64,000 nt of DNA from Streptococcus ictaluri 707-05. Lineage in GTDB: Bacteria; Bacillota; Bacilli; Lactobacillales; Streptococcaceae. Position numbers and translations under genes: made by a program. Positions within the stretch are counted from its first letter, which is position 1, and the number at the start of each line of letters is the position of its first letter. Below are positions 9,173-19,834 of this stretch, in pieces. The stretch spans positions 154,808-218,807 of the forward strand of contig NZ_AEUX02000008.1 in the NCBI RefSeq assembly GCF_000188015.2, in the 5' to 3' direction. The notes beneath the pieces were generated by a model. The model ran no database searches, was not told the origin of the DNA, and saw only the letters and a list, made by a program, of their open reading frames with translations.

Positions 9173-9882
9173 TTAAATTGTTACTCTTTGCTGTAAGCGA
9201 TGCTTTTCTTGCATGGCTCGAAGTTTTAACCAATTGATAAAGGTATGAATATCATTAATTAAGAAGGTTGAAAAACAAATAACTAAAGCATACTGACTAA
9301 TATCTGTTTGAGCGGCATAAAGCCAAAGAAGAATTAAAATCACATCATTTAAAACATAAGCTAAGGCAAAAAATGGGCTACGTCGATAACTTAGATAAAC
9401 AGCTGCAAAAGAGCTTGCTACAGAAAATGTAGATACCAACAAGTAGGCAGTGTTAAAATAAGCTAAGATAAAATAAAAAACAAAAGTTACTCCACTAGTT
9501 AATAGTGCTAATCGCAACCAATCAGAAGCTTCTAATCTAGAGATACTGACTTGAGATTTATTTCCTTCAAAAGGGTTATTAAGCCAAGTGTAAAGCGAAA
9601 AAACAGCCATAGGAAGGGTCATTAGGGTATAGGTCATTAATTCACCGTAGTAACTGTTTAGAAATCATAAATAGTCGCAAAAAGGATAACAAGACCTTGT
9701 CCTATTGGATTTCCTTTGGCATTAAAAATCAAAGAAGTGATGCCTATTAATGAAGCTATTAAGGCTAGTGGTGATTGGTAACCAAAAATTAAGTTAGTTA
9801 AGAGAATAACAGTCATTGAGCCTAACCAGAGGGCCCATTCCATTTTGGTAAAATAGGATAAAAAAGTCATACCTTTATTCAA
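9173..9882 (-). pseudogene. pnuC: Nicotinamide riboside transporter PnuC, frameshifted
   Basis: The N-terminal part (from TTG at 9882 or ATG at 9870) covers the first helices and reads GNPIGQGLVILFATIYDF before a stop. The rest, SYYGELMTYTLMTLPMAVFS to the C terminus, lies one frame over. Together they make a PnuC of about 230 residues, which imports nicotinamide riboside for NAD synthesis. The break, near 9662-9667, looks like a single lost base in a codon before FLNSYYGEL. The downstream ORF has a weak start at 9637. Whether any product is made is doubtful. Confidence 0.8.
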
Positions 9883-9996
9883 ACACAGGTGGTCACTTCT
9901 GTCAATAGTCCATTTCCTAAAGGCTAAGCTTTTTCCAAGAGATGCCTTTAAGGAGCTAAGCTAAAGTAGCATAGTTTTTTAAAACTAGAGAAGGAA

Positions 9997-11516
9997 TTAC
10001 CAAGCAGGTTCTAGCCCGTTACTTGTCAGGTGGTAAACTTTAGTAGCCACCTGATCAATAAAGGCCTTATCATGTGATACACTAACCATAGCACCAGGGA
10101 AGTCTCTGAGAAGCTTTCTAATAGCCTCTTGCGAGGTTGGGGAGAAGTGCCTTGTGGGCTCGTCTAACAGTAATAGTTTGGCTTCTGATAAAACCATAGT
10201 GGCTAACAGTAATTTTGCCTTTTGACCTCCAGAAAGTTGGTTGATTTGATGAGACATCTCATCGAAAGTAAATGATAAACTTGCTAAATAGGCTTGCGCT
10301 TTATTGATGTCGCAAAAAGGCTCAAGCCATTCAAGAGCTGTTTTATCATCTCTTAAAAGCTCATCCATCGATTGTGGGATATAGGCCAATGGTATCTGTT
10401 TTTGAGAGCTTAAATCAGCACGAAGTGCCTTTAATAAGGTGCTTTTTCCAATGCCATTTTGCCCTGTAATAAAAATTTTATCTTGACCTTTAATGGCTAG
10501 ACTGATGGGGATGGCTTTAGTTTGATTAGGGATTCGTAAGGATTTATGATCCCAATTGATAAGAAATTGATTGGCAGAAAAAGGTTTAATAGTATTAAAG
10601 AAAAGAGTGATGGCATCGGGGTGATTGGGTATTTCAGTGAATTGTTTAGCTTCTTTTGCTGGTCTTTTTTCTTGGGATAGGATATTTTTCATTTTTTAGC
10701 CAAGAGTCGTCCAGCAGGTGCACTTTTTGTGTCCCTTAACTGGTGTTCCACGCTTTGATGAATACGATGAATTCTGGCTAATTGTTGACGATAATCTTGC
10801 CTTTCTTTATTGGCTTTTTGTTCTTGTTTGATAAATGAGTCTTGTCTTTTTTCTTTATAACTGCTGTAATCAAGATTAGCTACGGAAGCTTGAGCCCCAC
10901 TTTTCTTTTTGATTTGCTCTAAATGCACTATTTTTGTAGCTGTTTGAGTCAAGAGTGTTTCATCATGAGAGATAAAAAGGACACTCTTGTTGGTTTTTTT
11001 AATAAAATGTGTGAGCCAGGATAAACTTTCCATATCTAGGTTGTTTGAAGATTCATCTAAAAGTAAGAAGTCAGGATCCTGGCATAGTATTTTGATGAGT
11101 TGAATTTTAAGTCGCTCACCACCAGAGAGTGACTTAAGGGTTAAACAATGCTTTAAAATAGTATCTAAATCTAAACGAAATTCTCCAGCCAATTGATAGA
11201 GCAAGTTATAGTCAATATTTTCATAGGAAACATCTTGGTAGCGAAAGTCATTGACTTCTTGTTGCAGTTCTTTTGTCGTCAATTCTTGCGGTAGATAAGC
11301 AGTCTTATTAAAATTATTATCAATTCTTCCTTCTTGATAGGTGTAAGACGAGATTTCTTCTGGTCTTACAATAGCTTTGAGCAAGGTTGATTTACCAGTT
11401 CCTTCCTCTCCAATAAGCGCTACCTTGTCTCCATGGTTGATGACAAGGGATAAATCATTAATCAATAAATGCATGTCTTTTCGATGTGTCAGGGTTAATC
11501 GTTCTATTAATAACAT
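9997..11516 (-). pseudogene. ABC-F family ATPase (ribosome-protection type), split at an A6 run
   Basis: Two adjoining reverse-strand ORFs form one dual-ATPase ABC-F protein of about 505 residues with no membrane segments. Domain 1 (11516-10689) has Walker A GEEGTGKST, signature LSGGERLKIQ and an odd Walker B, LLLDESSNNLD. A charged linker of about 70 residues follows. Domain 2 (from 10692) has GQNGIGKST, LSGGQKAKLL and LLLLDEPTRHFSP. Domain 1 ends GRLLAKK-stop. One extra A in the run at 10692-10697 would give AKKMKNILSQEKRP without a break. The gene is preceded by an attenuator leader, as in antibiotic-inducible Lsa/Vga/VmlR-like members. The two halves overlap by four bases and could in principle be made by slippage or reinitiation. 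Confidence 0.8.
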
Positions 11517-11670
11517 AAAAACCTCCTTAATATAAGAGACGTTAATAACGTGATACTGTTTTCTCTTGATAATAAGAGTAATGACAAGTTTGCGACTTTT
11601 TCACAAGCACTCGTTAAAAACGTATGTCGTAGCTAGAGTTTATGAGAGTGGGATTTATTCAAGTTCACTC

Positions 11671-11697
11671 AAAAAACCTCTCCAAAAAAGGAGATTC
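11671..11697 (-). terminator. Attenuator terminator in the ABC-F leader
   Basis: On the reverse strand TCTCC, a T6 loop and GGAGA form a short hairpin followed by GG and six T residues. It lies between the uORF and the ABC-F start and would end transcription early by default. Confidence 0.65.
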
Positions 11698-11764
11698 TTA
11701 AAAGACGTCAAAGAGCGCACTAAAAAACCAAAACTTCGATAAAGTGATTACCTGTTTTTGTTTC

Positions 11765-11776
11765 TTAGTTGTTCAT
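11765..11776 (-). CDS. Three-codon leader peptide (M-N-N) of the ABC-F attenuator
   Basis: On the reverse strand, GGAGG (11790-11786) is followed nine bases later by ATG AAC AAC TAA. A perfect ribosome site in front of a three-codon ORF, within a leader of about 270 bases carrying an intrinsic terminator, is the architecture of ribosome-stalling attenuators upstream of ABC-F resistance genes. A drug-stalled ribosome here could alter folding of the downstream RNA. Translation is inferred. Confidence 0.6.
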   Translation of the reverse strand: MNN

Positions 11777-11807
11777 GCTCCTTTACCTCCACATTGTTAT
11801 CGTTTTC

Positions 11808-11836
11808 ATTATAACAAATCAATCCTAATAAATCAA
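11808..11836 (-). promoter_or_regulatory. Promoter of the ABC-F leader
   Basis: On the reverse strand TTGATT (11836-11831) and TATAAT (11813-11808) have a 17-base spacer. The -35 box overlaps the end of the glnQ terminator. Transcription would start about 25 bases before the leader uORF. Confidence 0.7.
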
Positions 11837-11861
11837 AAAAGCAAATCAATTGATTTGCTTT
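11835..11861 (-). terminator. Terminator of glnQ
   Basis: A perfect palindrome, GCAAATCAATTGATTTGC, begins immediately after the glnQ stop and is followed on the reverse strand by six T residues. Confidence 0.8.
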
Positions 11862-12601
11862 TAAACGTTTAAGACTTTGTCCAAAAATTCAATGAGACGT
11901 GGGTGTTTAGGGTGATCAAAAATCTCTTCAGGTGTTCCATCTTCTAAGAATTGACCACCATCTGTAAAGATAACGCGATCAGCAACTTGTCTTGCAAACC
12001 CCATTTCATGGGTGACAATTAGCATGGTCATGCCTTGTTCGGCCAAGTCTTTCATAACGTTTAAGACATCCCCAACCATTTCAGGGTCAAGAGCAGAAGT
12101 AGGTTCGTCAAAGAGCATGATATCTGGATTCATTGCAAGACTTCGAGCAATGGCCACACGTTGCTTTTGTCCTCCAGAAAGACTGCCAGGAAGGGCGTCA
12201 GCTTTATCTGATAAACCAACTTTTTCAAGGAGAGCAAGAGCATGTTTTTTGGCAGCTTCCTTACTTTCTTTCCCTAGTTCTACAGGAGCAAACATGATAT
12301 TTTCAAGAACGGTCATGTGAGGGAAAAGATTGAAGTGTTGAAAAACCATTCCGATATTTTCACGTGCTTTATCAATGTTAGTTTTGGCATCTGATAGTTC
12401 AAAACCATCAACCACAACTTTTCCACTAGTAATAGATTCTAAAAGATTTAGAGTGCGTAAGAAGGTTGATTTTCCTGATCCAGATGGGCCAATAATACAA
12501 ACCACATCACCCTCATAAAATTTAGCATCAATACCTTTTAAAACTTCGTTTTGTCCAAATGATTTGTGTAAATCTTGAACATCAATTTTTAATTCTGCCA
12601 T
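11861..12601 (-). CDS. glnQ: Glutamine/polar amino acid ABC transporter ATPase
   Basis: The 246-residue ATPase energises amino acid import with the GlnP partner encoded upstream. It has Walker [10 protein letters not shown] near residues 38-46, signature [19 protein letters not shown], Walker [15 protein letters not shown] and the switch His in [11 protein letters not shown]. Length is normal for PAAT-family ATPases. Its ATG overlaps the glnP stop, which implies translational coupling. A terminator follows directly. Confidence 0.93.
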   Translation of the reverse strand: MAELKIDVQDLHKSFGQNEVLKGIDAKFYEGDVVCIIGPSGSGKSTFLRTLNLLESITSGKVVVDGFELSDAKTNIDKARENIGMVFQHFNLFPHMTVLENIMFAPVELGKESKEAAKKHALALLEKVGLSDKADALPGSLSGGQKQRVAIARSLAMNPDIMLFDEPTSALDPEMVGDVLNVMKDLAEQGMTMLIVTHEMGFARQVADRVIFTDGGQFLEDGTPEEIFDHPKHPRLIEFLDKVLNV

Positions 12602-14778
12602 TAGTTAAGCCTCTTTTCTAAACGTTTTGCAAGTCGTGTTAAGAGTGTAATCATGATTAAATAAATGATTGCAAGAATGGCGTACATACGGAAGGATTGG
12701 TAGTTTCTTGCAATGATGATTTTACCAGTTTGGAAAAGCTCTACAAGTCCGATAGCAGATACGATAGTCGTATCTTTTAGGGAAATAACAAACTGATTTA
12801 TGAAGTTTGGTAACATAAGCTTAACAGCTTGAGGAAGAATAACCTTACGCATGGTAGTGCTATAACCCAATCCAAGGCTTCGACTCGCTTCCATTTGTCC
12901 AGCAGGAACAGCTTCAATACCACCACGAACAATTTCAGCAATGTAAGCTCCCCCATTTAATGAAAGAGCAATAGTAGCTGCTAGGAAATCATTAATTGGA
13001 GATTGTTGACCAGTCATGCTTTCAATTAAATTAGGAACGCCCCAGAAGATAAAAGCTGCAACGATCATTAAGGGAATACCACGAACAACATCAACAAATA
13101 TTGTTGAAATAAGTCGTAAACTATTTGAAGGTGAAACAGCCATCATCCCAAAAATAACACCAATAATCATAGCAATAGCAAACGAGATAAGGGTTAAGCT
13201 TAGTGTTGTTCCTAGACCAGCCCATAATTGTTTGTAGTTATTAGAAAGTAGACCGGCAATGGTTGATTCATCAACAGCTTTTTCAGCAGTACTTGATGGT
13301 TCTTTAGAATTTAAATAGTTGTTGATGATGTCATCGTATTTGCTAGACTCTTTTAGAGCAGCTAATCCGTTGTTAAACATCTCAATTAACTCAAGGTTCA
13401 CACCTTTTTTAACAGCAAAGCCATATTCGCCAGAGGGCTCTCCTTTAATCGGGGTTTCAAATTTACGACCTTGTTGAATTGCATATTTTAAAATAGCTTC
13501 GTCATCCATTAGACCAGCAATAGAACCTGAGTTCAAGCTGTCATACATTGATGAAGCCTCATCAAATGCTTTTAATTGATAGTCATACTTGTCTTTATTT
13601 TTTTCAAGGAAATCATATGAAGCAGTACCTTTTTTGGCACCTACTGTTTTACCTTTTAAATCCTTGTAGGACTTGATTGAACTTCCGGATTTAACTCCTA
13701 GTAAGATATTTGAAGTGTAATAAGAATCAGAGAAATCAAAAATTTCTCGACGTGCAGGTGTAATTGACATTCCAGCGATTGCAGCATCAGCTTGTCCAGA
13801 TTGAACAGCGTTCAAAGCAGCATCAAAGCCGGGATTGCTAATTTCAATATTGAAACCTTGTTGTTTAGCAATTGCTTTTAGCAGGTCCATGTCAATACCA
13901 ACATAGCGTCCTTTATCATTTTGAAATTCAAAGGGAGCAAAAGAAGAGTCTGAAACGACTTTGTAAGTCTCTTTTTGAGGCATAGCCTTTGCAGAAGCAT
14001 CGCCGGTAGCTTTTCTGGTAGTAGCTTTAGCATCTTTGCCCAACCATTTTGTCATGATTTCTTGATAAGTGCCGTCAGCTTTCATTTGGCTTAGAGCTTC
14101 GTTGAATTCATCAATCAAGTAATCATAGCCACTTCCTTTTTTAACAGCAAATCCGAAACTACCAATAGCTTCACCTTTCATGTTAATAGCGACATCTTGA
14201 TTTTGGTTGATGGCAAATTGAATAACTGGTTCATCATCCATGACAGCAGCAATAGAGCCAGTTGATAAACTATTATACATGAGGTCTCCTGTATCAAACG
14301 TTTTGATAGAGTAACCGTATTTTGATTTGTACTTATCTAAAAAGGCTTGAGAAGCAGTACCATTTTTAACCCCAACAGTTTTGCCTTTTAGCTGGCTATA
14401 TTTTTTAATGGGATTAGCTTTTTTAGTGGCAATAACGATTTTGGTATCGTAGTAGGGGTCTGAAAAATTAAAAACTTTTTGGCGAGCCTCTGTAATAGTA
14501 GTACCTGCCATTAAGGCATCAGCTTGACCCGATTGAATAGCATTGACAGCAGCATCAAAACCAGGGAAAGACATGTTAACGTCCCATCCTTGGCGTTTAG
14601 CCACTTCATTGATGATATCAACGTCAATTCCTTTATAAACCTGGTCTGAATCTTTGTATTCAAATGGTGCATATGCTGTGTCAGAAACAATGTCAATTGT
14701 TTCTGCGCTTGCCATACTCCCAGTCATCAGAATGAATGATAGCATTGCAAGCAACACTGCTTTTAATTTGTGTGTCAT
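12601..14778 (-). CDS. glnP: Glutamine ABC transporter, two substrate-binding domains fused to permease
   Basis: The likely start is ATG at 14778, with AAGGAGA upstream, giving 725 residues. A longer in-frame start at 14835 lacks a ribosome site and would spoil the signal peptide. After the signal peptide ([20 protein letters not shown]) come two tandem solute-binding domains of about 220 residues each. Each carries the PFGFD-like ...PGFDAA(V/L)NA(I/V)QSGQAD segment. A C-terminal permease domain of about 220 residues has the EAA loop [20 protein letters not shown]. This fused design is known from lactococcal GlnPQ, where the two domains differ in affinity for Gln, Asn and Glu. Confidence 0.92.
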   Translation of the reverse strand: MTHKLKAVLLAMLSFILMTGSMASAETIDIVSDTAYAPFEYKDSDQVYKGIDVDIINEVAKRQGWDVNMSFPGFDAAVNAIQSGQADALMAGTTITEARQKVFNFSDPYYDTKIVIATKKANPIKKYSQLKGKTVGVKNGTASQAFLDKYKSKYGYSIKTFDTGDLMYNSLSTGSIAAVMDDEPVIQFAINQNQDVAINMKGEAIGSFGFAVKKGSGYDYLIDEFNEALSQMKADGTYQEIMTKWLGKDAKATTRKATGDASAKAMPQKETYKVVSDSSFAPFEFQNDKGRYVGIDMDLLKAIAKQQGFNIEISNPGFDAALNAVQSGQADAAIAGMSITPARREIFDFSDSYYTSNILLGVKSGSSIKSYKDLKGKTVGAKKGTASYDFLEKNKDKYDYQLKAFDEASSMYDSLNSGSIAGLMDDEAILKYAIQQGRKFETPIKGEPSGEYGFAVKKGVNLELIEMFNNGLAALKESSKYDDIINNYLNSKEPSSTAEKAVDESTIAGLLSNNYKQLWAGLGTTLSLTLISFAIAMIIGVIFGMMAVSPSNSLRLISTIFVDVVRGIPLMIVAAFIFWGVPNLIESMTGQQSPINDFLAATIALSLNGGAYIAEIVRGGIEAVPAGQMEASRSLGLGYSTTMRKVILPQAVKLMLPNFINQFVISLKDTTIVSAIGLVELFQTGKIIIARNYQSFRMYAILAIIYLIMITLLTRLAKRLEKRLN

Positions 14779-14814
14779 ACGAGTCTCCTTATATAAAAAT
14801 AAAAAATATGTCTC

Positions 14815-14843
14815 ATTATAGCAGAAATTTAGCATAGAAGCAA
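14815..14843 (-). promoter_or_regulatory. Promoter of glnPQ
   Basis: On the reverse strand TTGCTT (14843-14838) and TATAAT (14820-14815) are 17 bases apart, about 35 bases before the start codon. Confidence 0.65.
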
Positions 14844-14966
14844 CTTATTTGGTGTTTCATGTTATAAAACCTTACATCAAAATGCTGATTTGCTCAACAG
14901 TTAATTTCAGAGTTTCCTTGCCTACTGTGATAAAATAAGGAGTATTAATAGGTAGAGGATTACAAT

Positions 14967-16958
14967 ATGATAGATAAACGAACAGACAAAGAGTTCAAGC
15001 TGGTCTCAAAATACCAGCCATCTGGTGATCAGCCACAAGGCATCGAAGAATTGGTAGAAAACATTGACGGTGGTGAGAAGGCTCAGATTCTTTTAGGAGC
15101 TACTGGTACTGGTAAGACATATACCATGAGTCAGGTTATTAGTAAGGTCAACAAACCAACCTTAGTTATTGCTCACAATAAAACCTTAGCAGGACAATTA
15201 TACGGTGAATTTAAAGAATTTTTCCCAGATAATGCTGTTGAGTATTTTGTTTCATATTATGATTATTATCAACCAGAAGCTTATGTCCCATCAAGTGATA
15301 CTTATATCGAAAAAGACTCATCAGTTAATGATGAAATTGATAAACTACGACATTCTGCAACCTCATCACTTTTAGAACGAAATGATGTGATAGTCGTTGC
15401 TTCAGTTTCTTGTATTTATGGTTTGGGTTCACCCAAGGAGTATGCGGATTCGGCCGTATCCCTTAGACCTGGTCAAGAAATTTCTAGGGACCAACTCTTA
15501 AATCAATTGGTTGATATCCAATTTGAACGCAATGATATTGATTTTCAACGGGGACGTTTCCGTGTTCGCGGTGACGTTGTAGAGGTTTTTCCGGCTTCAA
15601 GAGATGAACACGCTTTTCGAATTGAATTTTTTGGAGATGAAATAGATCGGATTCGCGAAATCGAAAGCTTGACAGGAAAGAATTTAGGAGAAGTTGATCA
15701 TATTGTTCTGTTTCCAGCCACTCACTTCGTGACAAATGATGAGCATATGGAGGCTTCTATTGCTAAGATTCAAGCAGAACTTAAAGAACAACTCAAATTG
15801 TTTGAGGCTGAAGGAAAACTCTTAGAAGTACAACGCCTGAAACAACGGACAGAATACGATATCGAGATGTTACGGGAAATGGGTTATACCAATGGTGTCG
15901 AAAACTATTCCCGTCATATGGATGGCAGGTCAGCAGGCGAACCTCCTTATACTTTGTTAGATTTCTTCCCAGAAGATTTTTTAATTATGATTGATGAAAG
16001 TCACATGACAATGGGGCAAATCAAAGGCATGTATAATGGTGACCAAGCCAGAAAACAAATGCTAGTTGACTATGGTTTTCGTTTGCCATCAGCCTCAGAT
16101 AACCGTCCTTTGCGACGAGAAGAATTTGAAAGTCATGTTCACCAAATTGTTTATGTCTCAGCAACTCCTGGAGATTATGAAATGTCTCAAACAGATACAA
16201 TAGTCGAACAGATTATCCGACCAACGGGTCTTTTGGATCCAGAAGTAGAAGTTCGTCCAAGCATGGGGCAAATGGATGATCTTTTAGGAGAAATTAATCA
16301 ACGTGTGGAACGACAGGAACGAACTTTTATCACTACTTTAACTAAGAAAATGGCAGAAGATTTAACTGACTACCTAAAAGAAATGGATGTCAAGGTTAAG
16401 TATATGCATAGTGATATTAAGACACTCGAACGGACGGAGATTATCAGAGATTTACGTCTGGGCGTTTTTGATGTCTTAATTGGGATTAATCTGCTTAGAG
16501 AAGGTATTGATGTGCCAGAGGTTAGTTTGGTAGCCATCCTTGATGCGGATAAAGAAGGCTTCTTGAGAAACGAACGTGGCTTGATTCAGACCATTGGGCG
16601 TGCCGCTAGAAACTCTGAAGGTCATGTTATCATGTATGCGGATAAGATTACTGATTCTATGCAGCGTGCCATGGATGAAACGGCTCGTCGTCGTGAGATT
16701 CAGATGGCTTATAATACCAAACATGGTATTATTCCTCAGACTATCAAAAAGGACATTCGTGACCTTATCAGTATTTCTAAGGTAGCAGAAGCAGGACTTG
16801 AAGAAACAGAGATTAACTATGAAAGCATGACTAAGACCGAAAGACAAGCTGCTATTAAGAAGTTACAAACACAAATGCAAGAAGCAGCCGAATTACTTGA
16901 TTTTGAATTGGCTGCTCAAATGAGAGATATGATTTTGGAATTAAAAGCCATGGATTAA
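14967..16958 (+). CDS. uvrB: Excinuclease ABC subunit B
   Basis: The 663-residue helicase-like subunit of the nucleotide-excision repair complex receives damage from UvrA and recruits UvrC. Walker A GATGTGKT is at residues 44-51. The aromatic beta-hairpin region [20 protein letters not shown] follows, then DESH-type Walker [12 protein letters not shown]. Helicase motif VI is QTIGRAARN, and a C-terminal UVR motif ends [17 protein letters not shown]. Length is standard. An IS982 element is inserted 27 bases downstream of the stop codon and does not touch the gene. Confidence 0.96.
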   Translation: MIDKRTDKEFKLVSKYQPSGDQPQGIEELVENIDGGEKAQILLGATGTGKTYTMSQVISKVNKPTLVIAHNKTLAGQLYGEFKEFFPDNAVEYFVSYYDYYQPEAYVPSSDTYIEKDSSVNDEIDKLRHSATSSLLERNDVIVVASVSCIYGLGSPKEYADSAVSLRPGQEISRDQLLNQLVDIQFERNDIDFQRGRFRVRGDVVEVFPASRDEHAFRIEFFGDEIDRIREIESLTGKNLGEVDHIVLFPATHFVTNDEHMEASIAKIQAELKEQLKLFEAEGKLLEVQRLKQRTEYDIEMLREMGYTNGVENYSRHMDGRSAGEPPYTLLDFFPEDFLIMIDESHMTMGQIKGMYNGDQARKQMLVDYGFRLPSASDNRPLRREEFESHVHQIVYVSATPGDYEMSQTDTIVEQIIRPTGLLDPEVEVRPSMGQMDDLLGEINQRVERQERTFITTLTKKMAEDLTDYLKEMDVKVKYMHSDIKTLERTEIIRDLRLGVFDVLIGINLLREGIDVPEVSLVAILDADKEGFLRNERGLIQTIGRAARNSEGHVIMYADKITDSMQRAMDETARRREIQMAYNTKHGIIPQTIKKDIRDLISISKVAEAGLEETEINYESMTKTERQAAIKKLQTQMQEAAELLDFELAAQMRDMILELKAMD

Positions 16959-16985
16959 CTTGTTTTTTAATAAAATAGATAATTA

Positions 16986-17947
16986 ACCCATGGTGCTAGT
17001 TAATTTCAAAATATCTCAAATTGTAAGCTAGTATGATTTGTTCAATCCTCAATTGCAGCCCTGTCATGCCCCTATCCAGTGTTCGTTCCATATCAAAAAG
17101 GGAACAAAGTTCTGAAAATCTAGTCTCAATGGTTCGTCTCATAGCCATTAGTTTCCAATGATTATGCTGTTTAGCCCCTTCCATATTTTGACGCAAGGGA
17201 GTCCAGAGGTGATAGCCATTTTGCTTCAACTCATCTTTCAGCTCACGGTTAAGGTAACCTAAGTCTGCTAAAATGACGGATTGTTCACACCTTTCTAGCA
17301 ACTCGTAAACTGCCTTAATATCATGAACAGAGGCTGGGCTGACAACATAATTCAGAATGTAGCCTGATAAGGTCACTAGCATGTGAACCTTAAAACCGTA
17401 AAACCACATATGTTTAGAGGCGGTGTAACCAATATTAGCTATCCCATTGAAAAGTCTGACCCTGTGGTTACGAATAGATTGACAAAGTGGCAAAGGAAAG
17501 CTGTCTATAATAACAATGGTATTGGGAGAAATTTGAGTGTTCATTGCCTGACGAATCACTTGAACCAGCCAAATCAACCGTCTTGCACGCCTATTAAAGC
17601 GACTTCTTTCTAGTAATGTACCGCAGGGAAATAGCTGACAAATCCTATAAAAGTGACGTTGTGATTTAATACCTAGTTCAGCTTGTAATAGCAGTAAAAC
17701 TAGAAGAGATTGGTCTGAAACTTTGGACAGACAGACGTTACGACGGTGTTTGAAGTCTTCCGGACAATAATCTTGATAAAACTGAGAACAAATTTTTGAT
17801 AATTGACGCATATTCCATTGTAAGTGATGGGATTTAGCTGTATACTGTAAGTGGCTCATTTGGACTAACCTCCTGTTTGTGTAGGCACTTACAGTATAGT
17901 CCTTTTGGGCTTTTTATTGTATTTTGAGATTAACTAGCACCACGGGT
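16986..17947 (-). mobile_element. IS982-family insertion sequence
   Basis: A 962-bp element is bounded by inverted repeats of about 28 bp that differ at two positions (ACCCATGGTGCTAGTTAATT at the left; ACCCGTGGTGCTAGTTAATC at the right, read inward). It is flanked by a perfect 7-bp target duplication, ATAATTA, at 16979-16985 and 17948-17954. It sits between uvrB and the dlt operon. The intact transposase and duplication suggest recent and possibly ongoing activity. Confidence 0.92.
16996..17859 (-). CDS. IS982-family transposase
   Basis: The 287-residue DDE transposase is uninterrupted. Family features are the IDSFPLPLCQSIRNHR segment with the first catalytic Asp, the strand VILADLGYLNRELKDEL with the second Asp, and the RRTIETRFSELCSLFDMERT block carrying the catalytic Glu. 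It fills nearly the whole element, ending only about 10 bases inside one inverted repeat. GGAGGTTAG precedes the ATG at 17859. Confidence 0.93.
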   Translation of the reverse strand: MSHLQYTAKSHHLQWNMRQLSKICSQFYQDYCPEDFKHRRNVCLSKVSDQSLLVLLLLQAELGIKSQRHFYRICQLFPCGTLLERSRFNRRARRLIWLVQVIRQAMNTQISPNTIVIIDSFPLPLCQSIRNHRVRLFNGIANIGYTASKHMWFYGFKVHMLVTLSGYILNYVVSPASVHDIKAVYELLERCEQSVILADLGYLNRELKDELKQNGYHLWTPLRQNMEGAKQHNHWKLMAMRRTIETRFSELCSLFDMERTLDRGMTGLQLRIEQIILAYNLRYFEIN

Positions 17948-18140
17948 ATAATTAAGAAAAATTTAAGATAAGTGAGTACACTAGTTATGAGAGCTTATTG
18001 AAAGATGTCTAAAAAATTCCAAAAAAAGAAGTTGATTAAAAAAATTTTCTTTTTAATATTTTAAGTTTTAACTTGTCAAGTTAACTTTTTTCGAGTAGAA
18101 TTTTTGAGTACATTATTTCACTAATACAAGAAGGTAAAAT

Positions 18141-18284
18141 ATGGAAAAAAATAAATCAACAGTAAAAGAGTTGTCAGTTTTTATAGGCAAGACAATCTTA
18201 TTTTACCTGATTTTGATGTTGCTGGTCTATTTCTTTGGATACCTTGGTCATGGTCAAAGTAACTTTATTTATAATGAATTTTAG
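18141..18284 (+). CDS. dltX: DltX, small teichoic-acid D-alanylation protein
   Basis: A 47-residue membrane protein: a short basic N terminus ([20 protein letters not shown]), one transmembrane helix, and the conserved C-terminal tail YNEF. This fits DltX, the micropeptide encoded first in dlt operons and reported to take part in D-alanine transfer across the membrane. An AGAAGGT ribosome site precedes it. dltA begins 12 bases after its stop. The IS982 insertion ends about 190 bases upstream and might affect the operon promoter. Confidence 0.85.
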   Translation: MEKNKSTVKELSVFIGKTILFYLILMLLVYFFGYLGHGQSNFIYNEF

Positions 18285-18295
18285 GAGATTGTCTA

Positions 18296-19834
18296 ATGAT
18301 TACGGATATGATTGAAAGAGTGGAGCATTTTGCGCAGATACAGGCTGATTTTCCAGTATATGATTGCTTGGGAGAGCGCCAATCTTATGGACAGTTGAAA
18401 AAAGATTCTGACAGTATAGCTTCGTTTATTGAACAATTGGGAATAGAAGAGAAGTCACCTGTTTTAGTTTTTGGAGCTCAAAGTTATGACATGTTAGCGA
18501 CTTTTGTAGCTTTGACTAAGACTGGACATGCTTATATTCCAGTTGATGTTCATTCTGCTCCTGAAAGACTACTCTCTATTATTAGTATTGCACAACCAAG
18601 CTTAATCATTGCTATTGAAGACTTGCCAGTTGTAGTAGACAATACCCGTGTGATTCCGTTATCGGTTATTGCCTCTGAAAAGGCTAAAGAAACGCCTTTT
18701 GAGATAAAGTCTCCTGTTAAAGGTGATGATAACTACTATATTATTTTTACTTCTGGAACAACAGGACAACCTAAAGGTGTTCAAATTTCTCATGACAACC
18801 TTTTGAGTTTTACCAATTGGATGATTGAAGATAAGGAATTTAATATTCCTAAACGACCTCAAATGTTAGCGCAACCCCCTTATTCCTTTGATTTATCAGT
18901 GATGTATTGGGCGCCAACCTTAGCTTTAGGAGGGACTTTGTTTGCACTCCCTAAAGAATTGGTTTCAGACTTCAGAGCGCTTTTTTCGACCATTGCTAAG
19001 TTGCCAGTAGGTATCTGGACGTCCACACCTTCTTTTGCAGATATGGCTATGTTAAGTGATGATTTCTGTCAAGAAAAGATGCCCAACCTCACTCACTTTT
19101 ACTTTGATGGTGAAGAATTAACCGTTTCGACAGCAAAAAAACTCTTTGCCCGTTTTCCTGATGCTAATATCATCAATGCCTATGGACCGACAGAAGCTAC
19201 AGTAGCTCTTTCTGCCATTGCTATCACAAAAGAGATGCTTGACACTTATAAGCGACTACCTATTGGGTATCCGAAACCAGATTCGCCAACTTTTATTATT
19301 AATGAAGCTGGTGAAGTCTTGGAAGCCGGTCAACAAGGTGAGATTATTGTAACAGGGCCAGCAGTCTCAAAAGGTTATCTCAATAATCCAGAAAAAACGG
19401 CTGAAGCTTTCTTTACCTTCAAGGGGATGCCAGCATATCATACCGGAGACTTAGGCTCTTTGACAGAAGATCAGATGCTTCTTTATGGTGGTCGAATGGA
19501 TTTCCAAATCAAATATGCTGGTTATCGTATTGAACTTGAAGACGTTTCTCAGCAACTCAACCAATCTCCTTTTGTTGAGTCTGCAGTAGCCGTACCACGA
19601 TATAATAAAGAACATAAGGTACAAAATTTGTTAGCTTATGTGGTCTTAAAAGAGGGAGTTAGAGAGCAGTTTGAGAGAGACCTTGAGATAACGAAGGCTA
19701 TTAAAGAAAGTGTTAAAGATCATATGATGTCTTATATGATGCCGTCGAAATTTATCTATCGAGATAGCTTGCCACTAACACCTAATGGTAAGATAGACAT
19801 CAAAAACCTTATCAATGAGGTTAATAATCGATGA
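18296..19834 (+). CDS. dltA: D-alanine--poly(phosphoribitol)/carrier ligase DltA
   Basis: The 512-residue adenylating enzyme activates D-Ala and loads it on the carrier DltC. ANL-superfamily motifs are in order: [18 protein letters not shown] near 150-167, [39 protein letters not shown] and the catalytic Lys in [13 protein letters not shown] at the C terminus. AGGAGAT lies upstream of the ATG. It overlaps dltB by four bases, so translation is probably coupled. Confidence 0.95.
   Translation: MITDMIERVEHFAQIQADFPVYDCLGERQSYGQLKKDSDSIASFIEQLGIEEKSPVLVFGAQSYDMLATFVALTKTGHAYIPVDVHSAPERLLSIISIAQPSLIIAIEDLPVVVDNTRVIPLSVIASEKAKETPFEIKSPVKGDDNYYIIFTSGTTGQPKGVQISHDNLLSFTNWMIEDKEFNIPKRPQMLAQPPYSFDLSVMYWAPTLALGGTLFALPKELVSDFRALFSTIAKLPVGIWTSTPSFADMAMLSDDFCQEKMPNLTHFYFDGEELTVSTAKKLFARFPDANIINAYGPTEATVALSAIAITKEMLDTYKRLPIGYPKPDSPTFIINEAGEVLEAGQQGEIIVTGPAVSKGYLNNPEKTAEAFFTFKGMPAYHTGDLGSLTEDQMLLYGGRMDFQIKYAGYRIELEDVSQQLNQSPFVESAVAVPRYNKEHKVQNLLAYVVLKEGVREQFERDLEITKAIKESVKDHMMSYMMPSKFIYRDSLPLTPNGKIDIKNLINEVNNR

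Noticed and set aside
12012..12320. 102-codon open frame opposite glnQ
   Set aside because: It is the antisense of a clear ATPase gene with no ribosome site; a shadow frame.
12601..14778. Two substrate-binding domains fused to a permease as a novel transporter
   Set aside because: This design is established for lactococcal and streptococcal GlnP; not new.
17383..17613. Open frame opposite the IS982 transposase
   Set aside because: Antisense shadow of an intact transposase.
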